NCBI GenBank assembly: GCA_003648085.1
Contig: QMOC01000137.1
Location: forward strand, 1-7,007
DNA: 7,007 nt
Origin: Chloroflexota bacterium
GTDB lineage: Bacteria; Chloroflexota; Anaerolineae; B4-G1
Reading direction: 5' to 3'
Shown here: in pieces, positions 1-5,548 of the stretch
Numbering within the stretch: the first letter of the stretch is position 1
Layout: each line of letters starts with the position of its first letter
The notes under the pieces: generated by a model
What the model saw: only the letters and a program-made list of their open reading frames with translations
Database searches by the model: none
Told to the model about the DNA's origin: nothing
Program-made: the position numbers and the translations under genes

Positions 1-222
1 GCCATCCTGATGAGCGTCGAACTGATGCTCAACGCTGCCAACGTCAACCTGGTTGCCTTCTGGCGCTATCTGGAGCCGGGGACCGCGACCGGGCGGGCTT
101 TCGCGCTATTCGTCTATGCCATCGCTGCGGCCGAGACGATCGTGGGGCTGGCGCTCATCATCGCTCTGTGGCGCACCCACGGCACTGTCGCACCAGAGGA
201 CGCCGACTTGCTCAAAGGTTGA
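1..222 (+). CDS. nuoK: NADH-quinone oxidoreductase subunit K, 3' part (5' end outside window)
   Basis: Small three-helix membrane subunit of respiratory complex I, at the junction between the hydrophilic arm and the antiporter-like subunits; it helps pass protons or charge along the membrane arm. The frame is open from base 1, and 73 residues are visible of a family that is usually about 100. The segment with SVELMLNAAN matches the second helix of NuoK, and its glutamate (seventh visible residue) corresponds to E. coli E36. AAAETIVGLALII matches the third helix, with its glutamate (codon 133-135) corresponding to E. coli E72. Both functionally important glutamates are therefore kept, unlike the altered residues in the two downstream subunits. 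The stop (220-222) runs directly into an 8-bp tandem array. The true start lies upstream; the internal ATG at base 10 is not the start. Family assignment is secure. Confidence 0.95.
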   Translation, partial: AILMSVELMLNAANVNLVAFWRYLEPGTATGRAFALFVYAIAAAETIVGLALIIALWRTHGTVAPEDADLLKG

Positions 223-284
223 TTCGCCGATTCGCCCACTCGCTGACTCGCTGACTCGCCGACTCGTTGATTCGCTGATTCGAT
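221..284. repeat. 8 x 8-bp tandem array filling the nuoK-nuoL gap
   Basis: Eight consecutive octamers with consensus GAYTCGCY and no indels (units begin at 221, 229, 237, 245, 253, 261, 269 and 277). The array begins inside the nuoK stop codon and ends one base before the nuoL ATG, so it fills the whole intergenic space and leaves no recognisable Shine-Dalgarno sequence for nuoL. The period is the same as that of the two arrays near 5000 and 5580, but the unit differs. Confidence 0.85.
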
Positions 285-285
285 T

Positions 286-2730
286 ATGCATCTGACCTGG
301 CTGATCCCACTCTTCCCCTTCCTGGCTTTCGTGGCCATCACGCTGGGGGCTCACCGGGATAAGATGACCAGCCGCCGTCTGGCTGTCGGCGCTATCGTCG
401 TCTCCTTCGTCCTGGCGCAGGTCATCTTCTGGAAAGCGGTGCTGCCGCCGGTGAGCGGAGGAGACGCAGTCTTCGAAAGCGTCGTTGGCTGGTTCCTCAT
501 CGGCACCGCCGTCTTCCGGGCCAGCGTGTGGGTTGATCCACTGACGGCGGTGATGCTCTTCACGGTGCCGCTGGTCTGCCTGCTGGCCTTCGTCTACGGC
601 GCAGGCTATATGCGGGAGGACCCGCGCTACGGTCATTTCTTCGCCCATCTCTCCCTCCTCGCCGCCGGCACACTGGGGCTGATCGTCTCCGGTAACCTGC
701 TGATGCTCTTCCTTTGCTGGGAAACGCTGGGGCTGTGCTCCTACCTGCTTATCGGCCTGCGGTTTGACGATGAGGCAGTCTACCGCGCCGGGCTGAGGGC
801 TTTCCTGGTGACCAAAGTGGGCGATGTGTTTCTGCTGTTGGGACTGTGTCTGCTCTATGCGGCAACCGGCTCGCTGGCCTATGACGACGTCTTTAGCGCC
901 GGGACGCTGGCACGCCTGGCACGCACCTCATTTCCCCTCATCGGTGGCCTCTCCCTGCCGGCGCTGCCGACTATCGCGTTGCTGATCTTCGGCGCAGTGG
1001 TGAGCCAGGCGGCCCAGTTCCCGCTGCATGTCTGGCTGCTCGACGCGGTGGAAGGCCCCACTCCCGCCTCGGCTATCATCCAGGCCGTGGCGACGGCTCC
1101 GGCAGGCGTCTACCTGATGGCGCGTTGCTCTCCCCTATACACAGCAGTCGGGGGCGAGGTGCAGACGGTGACGATGGCCTTCGGTGTCTTCACGGCCCTC
1201 TTCGGTGCGCTCACCGCCATCGCTCAGGACGACGTCAGGCGCGTGCTGGCCTGCTCCACCATCAGTCAGTTGGGCTACGCGGTGGCCGCGCTAAGCGCTG
1301 GGGCCTACGTGGCCGGGGTGTTCCATCTCGTCACTCATGCCTTCTCCAAGTCCCTGCTCATCCTGGGGATGGGTTCCGTCACCCATGGGATGAAACACAG
1401 CCTCCTCTCGCAGGGGGAGGGGGTACTCTTCGAGCCCCACGATGTGAAGAATATGGGCGGGCTGGCGCGGTGGCAGCCGGTCACCTGTTTGGCTTTCGTC
1501 GCCGGTACACTATCGCTCTCTGGCTTCCCGCTTTTCACGACGGGGTTCTGGTCTCAAGAGAGGATCCTGGAGGCGGCCTACGAGACGCACCACCCGGCCA
1601 TTTTCTGGGCGCTGGCGGTCGCGGCTGGCCTGACCGCCTTCTATGCGGCGCGGCTGCTGTGCCTGGTCTTCCTGGGCCGGCCGCGTAGTGAGGTCGCCGC
1701 CAGTGTCCAGGAGAGCGAACGGAGTATGACAGCCCCGCTTGTCGTCCTAGCAGTCCTTGCCGTCTGTCTGGGCTGGGGAGGAGTACTTCCCGATTGGTTC
1801 TACCGTTTCGTCGGGGACGGCTATGCAGCCGGGGCGGTATACTTCACCTGGCAGCCGCTGACTATCTCAACGGTCTCCGCGCTGGGAGGGTTGCTGGTGG
1901 GGTATCTGGCCTACGGTCGGAGGCCCCTGCGTGCCGGGCAGATGGAACGCCTGGAGGCAGGGATGCGCCGGATACGGCTGGGCCGGCTTTACGATGCGCT
2001 GCGTCACTGCTTCTACTTGGACAGGTTCTACCAGGCGACCTTCGTCCGTGGTACCGTGGCCCTGGCGCATACCTGCGCTGATTTCGACCGCAGGGTGCCG
2101 GACGGAGCGATTGGATTCGCCGCTGGAGCGGGGCATGCAGCGGCGCAGGCCGCCAGCCGCTTCGGTGAGGCTGCGATAGACAGAGCGGTCAGCCTCGTTG
2201 CGCGGGCGGGGCGAGCGGCGGTGCGGGCCGTGGATCGTTTCGACGAGGCCGTGGCGAAGGGAGCGGTCAACCTCACCTCAAAGGTCGGGCAGGCAGCAGC
2301 GCAGGCCGCGGTGCGCTTCGACGAGACAGCGGTGGATGGAGCAGCCAACTTCATCGCAAGGATGGGCCAGGTGACCTCGCAAGCCGCCGACCGTTTTGAC
2401 GCACTGGTGATAGATAGAGCGGTCAGCCTGACGGGGCGGGCGCTCTGGGTGCTCTCGGAACTCAGCGCCCTCCTCGATCCGCGTGTTCTCACCCCTCTGG
2501 CAAATGTGGTCGGCTACGCGGCACGCACTCTCTCCAGCGCGAGCGGCCTTTTCGACACGCGCGTCGTGGATGGTGCTGTGGAGGGAGTGGGCAGCGCGGT
2601 CAGGGCAGGCGGCCGCTTCATCCGCCCCATTCAGACCGGTCGGGTACAGAACTATATCCTGATCGCCTTCATCTCCATCCTGGTGTTGGTGGCGATGTAT
2701 TTTACCATGGTGTACTTTGCCTGGTGGTAA
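286..2730 (+). CDS. nuoL: NADH-quinone oxidoreductase subunit L, long variant with altered channel residues
   Basis: Distal antiporter-like proton-pumping subunit of membrane complex I. At 814 residues it is about 200 longer than E. coli NuoL (613). The core is clear: CWETLGLCSYLLIG (144-157, with the TM5 glutamate E146), TKVGDVF around D180, QFPLHVWLLDAVEGPTP (244-260), FHLVTHAFSKSLL with H347, H351 and K355, and GFPLFTTGFWSQE (413-425). The C-terminus has the typical QTGRVQNY followed by a final membrane helix. By alignment from memory with E. coli, K229 is Q241, H254 is Q266 and K399 is Q424, while E144, H334, H338 and K342 are kept. Residues 600-781 form seven 26-residue repeats in the lateral-helix region. 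The start at 286 gives the expected hydrophobic N-terminus; no Shine-Dalgarno precedes it, so coupling to nuoK translation is likely. The frame is intact over its whole length, which argues against decay. Confidence 0.96.
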   Translation: MHLTWLIPLFPFLAFVAITLGAHRDKMTSRRLAVGAIVVSFVLAQVIFWKAVLPPVSGGDAVFESVVGWFLIGTAVFRASVWVDPLTAVMLFTVPLVCLLAFVYGAGYMREDPRYGHFFAHLSLLAAGTLGLIVSGNLLMLFLCWETLGLCSYLLIGLRFDDEAVYRAGLRAFLVTKVGDVFLLLGLCLLYAATGSLAYDDVFSAGTLARLARTSFPLIGGLSLPALPTIALLIFGAVVSQAAQFPLHVWLLDAVEGPTPASAIIQAVATAPAGVYLMARCSPLYTAVGGEVQTVTMAFGVFTALFGALTAIAQDDVRRVLACSTISQLGYAVAALSAGAYVAGVFHLVTHAFSKSLLILGMGSVTHGMKHSLLSQGEGVLFEPHDVKNMGGLARWQPVTCLAFVAGTLSLSGFPLFTTGFWSQERILEAAYETHHPAIFWALAVAAGLTAFYAARLLCLVFLGRPRSEVAASVQESERSMTAPLVVLAVLAVCLGWGGVLPDWFYRFVGDGYAAGAVYFTWQPLTISTVSALGGLLVGYLAYGRRPLRAGQMERLEAGMRRIRLGRLYDALRHCFYLDRFYQATFVRGTVALAHTCADFDRRVPDGAIGFAAGAGHAAAQAASRFGEAAIDRAVSLVARAGRAAVRAVDRFDEAVAKGAVNLTSKVGQAAAQAAVRFDETAVDGAANFIARMGQVTSQAADRFDALVIDRAVSLTGRALWVLSELSALLDPRVLTPLANVVGYAARTLSSASGLFDTRVVDGAVEGVGSAVRAGGRFIRPIQTGRVQNYILIAFISILVLVAMYFTMVYFAWW
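2083..2628 (+). repeat. Seven 26-residue (78-bp) in-frame repeats within nuoL
   Basis: Repeat units begin at residues F600, F626, F652, F678, F704, L730 and F756, spaced by exactly 26 residues with no indel, and the last unit ends just before the conserved IQTGRVQ (782-788). A typical unit begins FDEAxxDGAV, continues with alanine-rich helix and closes with arginine before the next FD. Ordinary NuoL proteins that I recall carry one or two FDxxVVDGxV segments before QTG; here the segment is multiplied. DNA identity between units is mostly low. Units 2 and 5 share a near-identical stretch around AGAGCGGTCAGCCT, and units 1 and 3 share AAAQAA, pointing to recombination between non-adjacent units. 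Confidence 0.85.
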
Positions 2731-2737
2731 CAACACA

Positions 2738-2764
2738 GTAGGATAATATGGCATCTTATCCTAC
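2738..2764 (+). promoter_or_regulatory. Perfect 9-bp hairpin in nuoL-nuoM spacer
   Basis: GTAGGATAA (2738-2746) and TTATCCTAC (2756-2764) are perfect reverse complements separated by a 9-base loop. The hairpin begins eight bases after the nuoL stop, inside an 87-bp spacer that is visibly more AT-rich than the flanking genes. There is no following T-run, so it is not a standard intrinsic terminator. A site for mRNA processing or stability, a palindromic protein site, or differential expression of nuoL and nuoM are the plausible readings. Confidence 0.6.
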
Positions 2765-2803
2765 ATTTGAAGTGAGGTGTCCGAAGCATTTTTCGCTACT
2801 CTC

Positions 2804-2811
2804 AAAGGAGG
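2804..2811 (+). promoter_or_regulatory. Strong Shine-Dalgarno of nuoM
   Basis: AAAGGAGG lies six bases upstream of the nuoM ATG at 2818. This near-perfect anti-SD match contrasts with nuoL, which has none, so nuoM is probably translated independently. It also fixes the nuoM start and argues against the out-of-frame ATG at 2748 being used. Confidence 0.85.
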
Positions 2812-2817
2812 ACACAA

Positions 2818-4356
2818 ATGATATATTACCCAATTCTGAGCGCGATTATCTTCACCCCACTGGTGGGCGCGTTGTTGATCCTCGTTATCCCCCGCGAGAG
2901 TGTGAAGACAATCCGGCGGGTGGGGACTGCCTTTGCCTGCGTGACACTCATCCTGGCGGTTATCATCTGGGTGGAGGTGACCCGCATAGGAGCGGGTGAG
3001 ACACAGTTCGAAGAACTATATCCCTGGATCCCCACCTTCGGTGTCTCTTTCCACGTTGGGGTGGATGGCCTCAGCGCACCTTTGATCCTCCTGACGGCGC
3101 TCTTGACGACGTTGGGTCTCTTCTATTCGGCCCGCACTATCAAGGAGCGGGTCAAGGAGTATTATCTGCTGTTCCTTCTGTTGGAGATGGGGCTGTGCGG
3201 CGTCTTCCTCTCTCTCAACCTGGTGCAGTTCTACGTCTTCTGGGGCCTGGGGATGGTGCCGATGTTCCTGATTATCGGTGTGTGGGGTGGGGAGCGACGG
3301 GAACACGCAGCCATCAAGTACTTCATCTACACGTTGTTGGGCAGCATGGCAATGCTGCTGGCGATCCTGGGGGTCTACGTGCAGACGGGCACTTTTGAAA
3401 TTGGGGAAGCGGCCGCGGCGCGTCCCTTCCACGGTGCCGAGCAATGGACATGGGCCTGTCTAGCGTTTTGGGGGCTCTTCATCGGCTTTGCCGTCAAGAT
3501 GGCTTCCTTCCCCTTCCACAGTTGGCTACCCGACGCTCACACTGAGGCCCCCACGGCGGGAAGTGTCATGGCGGCCGGTATACTGCTGAAACTGGGAGGC
3601 TACGGGTTGATACGGGTGGCGCTGCCGCTCTTCCCCGAGGTGTTTCGCCACTTCGTCGTGGACGTGCCCGTGATCCCCATCCTGGCTGTCATCAGCATCG
3701 TCTACGGGGCGCTGGTCTGTATGGCGCAGTGGGACCTGAAGCGGCTGATTGCTTACTCCTCCGTGGTGCATATGGGGTACGTCTCGTTGGGCGTGTGCGC
3801 GGCCGCAGCCAGCGTCGGGATGCTGGATAGCCAAGAAGTCCTCAATCTGGCCACGACCGGTCTGAGTGGCGCGGCGATGCAGATGTTCGCTCACGGTATC
3901 ATCATCGGCGGGCTGTTCTTCCTGGCGGGTATCCTCTACGAGCATGCCCACACCCGCGACCTGAAAGCCTTCGGTGGGCTGGCGAGGCAAATACCCTATT
4001 ACTACGGTATCATGCTGGTGGCGTGTCTGGCTGGCCTGGGGCTGCCGGGGCTATGCGGCTTTTGGGGCGAATTCTTCGTCCTCCGGGGAGCAGTGGGCTT
4101 CATCCCGCCCTATGCTTTCGTCGGCGTCCTGGGCATCGTCTTCGCGGCGGCTTATACACTCTGGAAGATCGTGCAACATATCTTTTTGGGCCAATTCGAT
4201 AGAAGGAAGTGGGGCCGTTTGCGGGATATGGCGTGGTGGGAGAAGGTGACGATGTGGCCGCTGGTGTTGGTGATGGTAGTCTTTGGATTCTATCCCGCCC
4301 CGATTCTGGAGTTGCTTAATGCAGCAGTGATGACCTTACTGAAAGGGCTGCCGTAA
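2818..4356 (+). CDS. nuoM: NADH-quinone oxidoreductase subunit M, lacking the TM5 glutamate
   Basis: Antiporter-like proton-pumping subunit of complex I, 512 residues, a normal length (E. coli about 509). Diagnostic stretches are GVDGLSAPLILLTAL (81-95), FPFHSWLPDAHTEAPTAGSV (231-250), AGILLKLGGYG (253-263), DLKRLIAYSSVVHMGY (306-321), AHGIIIGGLFFLAG (358-371) and GFWGEFFVL (414-422). K227 and K258 match the E. coli channel lysines K234 and K265, and E418 matches E407. The TM5 motif reads FWGLGMVPMF, so G143 stands where E. coli has the essential E144 (FWE). The codon is GGC at 3244-3246; a glutamate codon would need two base changes, so a single read error does not explain it. The gene sits 87 bp after nuoL with its own strong ribosome binding site. 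No nuoN follows, although that is the usual next gene. Confidence 0.96.
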   Translation: MIYYPILSAIIFTPLVGALLILVIPRESVKTIRRVGTAFACVTLILAVIIWVEVTRIGAGETQFEELYPWIPTFGVSFHVGVDGLSAPLILLTALLTTLGLFYSARTIKERVKEYYLLFLLLEMGLCGVFLSLNLVQFYVFWGLGMVPMFLIIGVWGGERREHAAIKYFIYTLLGSMAMLLAILGVYVQTGTFEIGEAAAARPFHGAEQWTWACLAFWGLFIGFAVKMASFPFHSWLPDAHTEAPTAGSVMAAGILLKLGGYGLIRVALPLFPEVFRHFVVDVPVIPILAVISIVYGALVCMAQWDLKRLIAYSSVVHMGYVSLGVCAAAASVGMLDSQEVLNLATTGLSGAAMQMFAHGIIIGGLFFLAGILYEHAHTRDLKAFGGLARQIPYYYGIMLVACLAGLGLPGLCGFWGEFFVLRGAVGFIPPYAFVGVLGIVFAAAYTLWKIVQHIFLGQFDRRKWGRLRDMAWWEKVTMWPLVLVMVVFGFYPAPILELLNAAVMTLLKGLP

Positions 4357-4376
4357 GAGCGTGTCTAAAAATTCTC

Positions 4377-4486
4377 AGCCCGGCGACTGACGTCGCGGGC
4401 TACCTTTGCGAAGCCCGTCCTCCGGCGGGCTGGAGAGTCGCCGCAGGGCGACTCAGCGCGGGTAGCACGCGGCTTTAGCCGCCGTG
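4377..4486. repeat. Cluster of four hairpins, REP/BIME- or MITE-like element
   Basis: Four stem-loops occur in 110 bases. (1) AGCCCGGCGAC 4377-4387 pairs with GTCGCGGGCT 4392-4401, with one bulge. (2) AGCCCG 4412-4417 pairs with CGGGCT 4426-4431. (3) GAGTCGCC 4435-4442 pairs perfectly with GGCGACTC 4447-4454 around a GCAG loop. (4) GCGGC 4469-4473 pairs with GCCGC 4478-4482, extended by CAC/GTG. The outer hairpins are imperfect inverted copies of one another: 4381-4403 matches the reverse complement of 4462-4484 at 18 of 23 positions. Two of the differences form a compensatory A-T to G-C swap inside the stem, which supports selection on structure or a structured mobile ancestor. There is no T-run. 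The rest of the 203-bp gap (4357-4559) shows nothing except the ybjQ-family ribosome binding site. Confidence 0.75.
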
Positions 4487-4541
4487 TCAGGGGCTCTAAG
4501 GTGGCTTGGTGTCAGAGTGGGTCTGAAAGGCCCGGAGGCTG

Positions 4542-4549
4542 AAAGGAGG
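4542..4549 (+). promoter_or_regulatory. Shine-Dalgarno of the YbjQ-family gene
   Basis: AAAGGAGG lies ten bases upstream of the ATG at 4560. An overlapping ATG at 4550 is too close to the site and reaches a stop after 13 codons, so 4560 is the better start; an in-frame ATG at 4572 is a weaker alternative because its spacing is 22 bases. Confidence 0.7.
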
Positions 4550-4559
4550 ATGGCATTCA

Positions 4560-4889
4560 ATGGATCACAGAATGATCACCACTACCAATAGCATAGCAGG
4601 GCACCACGTCGTGCGTCATCTGGGCGTGGTACGCGGCATCACCGTGCGCTCACGCGGTCTGGCGGGCCAACTGGCAGCGACCTTGCGCACAGTGGTCGGC
4701 GGCAAGATTCACGAGTACGTCAGCCTGTGTGAGGAAAGCCGCGAGGAGGCCTTTAACCTGATGGTGCAGCACGCCGAGGAACTGGGAGCCAACGCTATCG
4801 TCGGCGTGCGCTACGACGCCACTGAACTGGCCGAGAACATGACCGAGGTGTTGGCCTACGGGACGGCCGTCCTTGTCGAGCCGGAGTGA
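4560..4889 (+). CDS. YbjQ/UPF0145-family protein (PF01906)
   Basis: A 109-residue protein of the YbjQ family (often called putative heavy-metal-binding domain or UPF0145), whose members are small cytoplasmic oligomers of unsettled function. Recognition rests on order and spacing along the chain: ITTTNSIAGHHVVRHLGVV (6-24) as the first strands, the turn VVGGKIHEY (45-53), a helix with SREEAFNLMVQHAEELGANA (60-79), IVGVRYDAT (80-88) and the C-terminal strand AYGTAVLVEPE (99-109). Length agrees with E. coli YbjQ (about 107). The only cysteine is C57, so there is no visible cysteine-rich metal site, and the name should not be taken as proof of metal binding. There is no signal peptide or membrane segment. 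It stands after the hairpin cluster with its own ribosome binding site and appears unrelated to the nuo genes. Confidence 0.9.
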   Translation: MDHRMITTTNSIAGHHVVRHLGVVRGITVRSRGLAGQLAATLRTVVGGKIHEYVSLCEESREEAFNLMVQHAEELGANAIVGVRYDATELAENMTEVLAYGTAVLVEPE

Positions 4890-4900
4890 AGTCGAGCCGA

Positions 4901-5008
4901 ATGAAGTGGCGGGCGGTGCTGCGCCAGATCGCCCGGCGGCTGGATGAGGCCCGGGTGGCCTATAAAGTCGTCGGCGGGGTCGCTGCCGCGCGGAGAGTGA
5001 CGGGGTGA
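4901..5008 (+). pseudogene. Truncated N-terminus of a nucleotidyltransferase-like protein
   Basis: A 35-codon frame starts 11 bases after the YbjQ-family stop. It reads as an amphipathic helix (VLRQIARRLDEARVAY) followed by a strand and glycine turn (KVVGGVAAA). The helix, then a VVGG-plus-alanine turn, is the usual opening of nucleotidyltransferase-fold proteins (MNT/AbiEii-like, typically of the form YxxVGGxAxxLxG), where the GG begins the nucleotide-binding motif. Right after this point the sequence enters the octamer array (from 4996), which supplies the stop at 5006-5008. No continuation is present downstream. I infer a gene remnant cut by arrival of the repeat-bounded cassette. It could instead be a translated short peptide or chance, as the fragment is short. 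Confidence 0.5.
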
Positions 5009-5131
5009 CGGGGTGACAGGGTGACAGGGTGACGGGGTGACAGGGTGACAGGGGGACAGGGTGACAAGGTGGCGAGGTGACAGGGTGGCAAGGTGACAGG
5101 GTGACAGGGTGACAGGGTGGCAAGGTGACAC
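4996..5131 (+). repeat. 17 x 8-bp tandem array, consensus GGTGACAG
   Basis: Seventeen consecutive octamers in perfect register with only substitutions: common variants are GGTGACAG, GGTGACGG, GGTGGCAA and GGTGACAA, with degenerate first (AGTGACGG) and last (GGTGACAC) units. Because eight is not a multiple of three, TGA appears in all three forward frames, so the array blocks translation across it. The reverse strand is fully open and reads as a cycling LSPCHPVT peptide, which explains the spurious minus-strand frames here. Arrays of this kind are, from memory, common in Chloroflexota intergenic DNA. Confidence 0.95.
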
Positions 5132-5158
5132 AATGAATGATAGACATAAGGAGTTACG

Positions 5159-5548
5159 ATGAGGAAGAAGATTCGGGTGCACCGTGATTTGGAGGTTTAC
5201 CAAAGGGCTTTCGACGCGGCTATGCGGATCTTTGATCTGTCAAAATCCTTTCCCAGGGAAGAGAGGTATTCCCTGACCGACCAGATTCGTCGCTCGTCTC
5301 GTTCAGTGTGTGCTAACCTGGCTGAAGCCTGGCGCAAGCGACGTTACGAGAAAGCCTTCATCAGCAAACTTTCCGACTCAGAAAGCGAGGCGGCTGAGAC
5401 ACAGGTGTGGCTGGAGTTCGCCGTGAAGTGCGGATATATGAGGCGCGATGAGGCTGCAGTGTTGTATCAGACATACGATGGCATTATCGGAACAATCGTC
5501 GGTATGATCACTCATCCGGAGACCTGGGTTATTGGGAAGACAAGGTGA
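5159..5548 (+). CDS. Four-helix bundle protein, S23 / 23S rRNA intervening-sequence protein family
   Basis: A 129-residue protein of the PF05635/TIGR02436 family, first known from ORFs inside 23S rRNA intervening sequences but often free-standing, as here; Avd of diversity-generating retroelements is structurally related. The molecular role is unknown. Visible family hallmarks are the start HRDLEVYQRAFDAAMRIFD (8-26), SLTDQIRRSSRSVCANLAEA (38-57, matching the usual QIRRSxxSIxxNIAEG) and KLSDSESEAAETQVWLEFA (70-88). The composition is strongly helical and basic near the N-terminus, with no signal peptide. AAGGAG (5148-5153) lies five bases before the ATG, supporting this start. The gene is flanked on both sides by octamer arrays; its stop codon (5546-5548) is part of the first downstream unit. 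No rRNA or reverse transcriptase is nearby. Base use is less GC-biased than in the neighbours, fitting a transferred origin. Confidence 0.92.
   Translation: MRKKIRVHRDLEVYQRAFDAAMRIFDLSKSFPREERYSLTDQIRRSSRSVCANLAEAWRKRRYEKAFISKLSDSESEAAETQVWLEFAVKCGYMRRDEAAVLYQTYDGIIGTIVGMITHPETWVIGKTR

Noticed and set aside
1125..1688. 187-codon forward frame inside nuoL, and other long frames on both strands inside nuoL, nuoM and the dehydrogenase
   Set aside because: Shadow frames in GC-rich coding DNA; the overlapping frames carry the conserved family motifs.
2748..2999. Possible leader peptide starting at the ATG in the nuoL-nuoM hairpin
   Set aside because: No Shine-Dalgarno, start buried in the hairpin, and it overlaps nuoM out of frame without any recognisable sequence.
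4357..4500. Classical intrinsic terminator after nuoM
   Set aside because: The hairpins are GC-rich but none is followed by a T-run; termination here is possible but not shown.
4996..5131. CRISPR array
   Set aside because: Units are 8 bp and contiguous, with no spacers of unique sequence and no cas genes.
4650..5203. Long minus-strand frames over the octamer array (cycling LSPCHPVT peptide)
   Set aside because: They exist because the complement of GGTGACAG has no stop in any frame; they overlap the YbjQ-family gene antisense and have no homology or start signals.
5159..5548. Avd of a diversity-generating retroelement, or a 23S rRNA intervening sequence
   Set aside because: No reverse transcriptase, template/variable repeat pair or rRNA sequence is present; only the protein family is shared.
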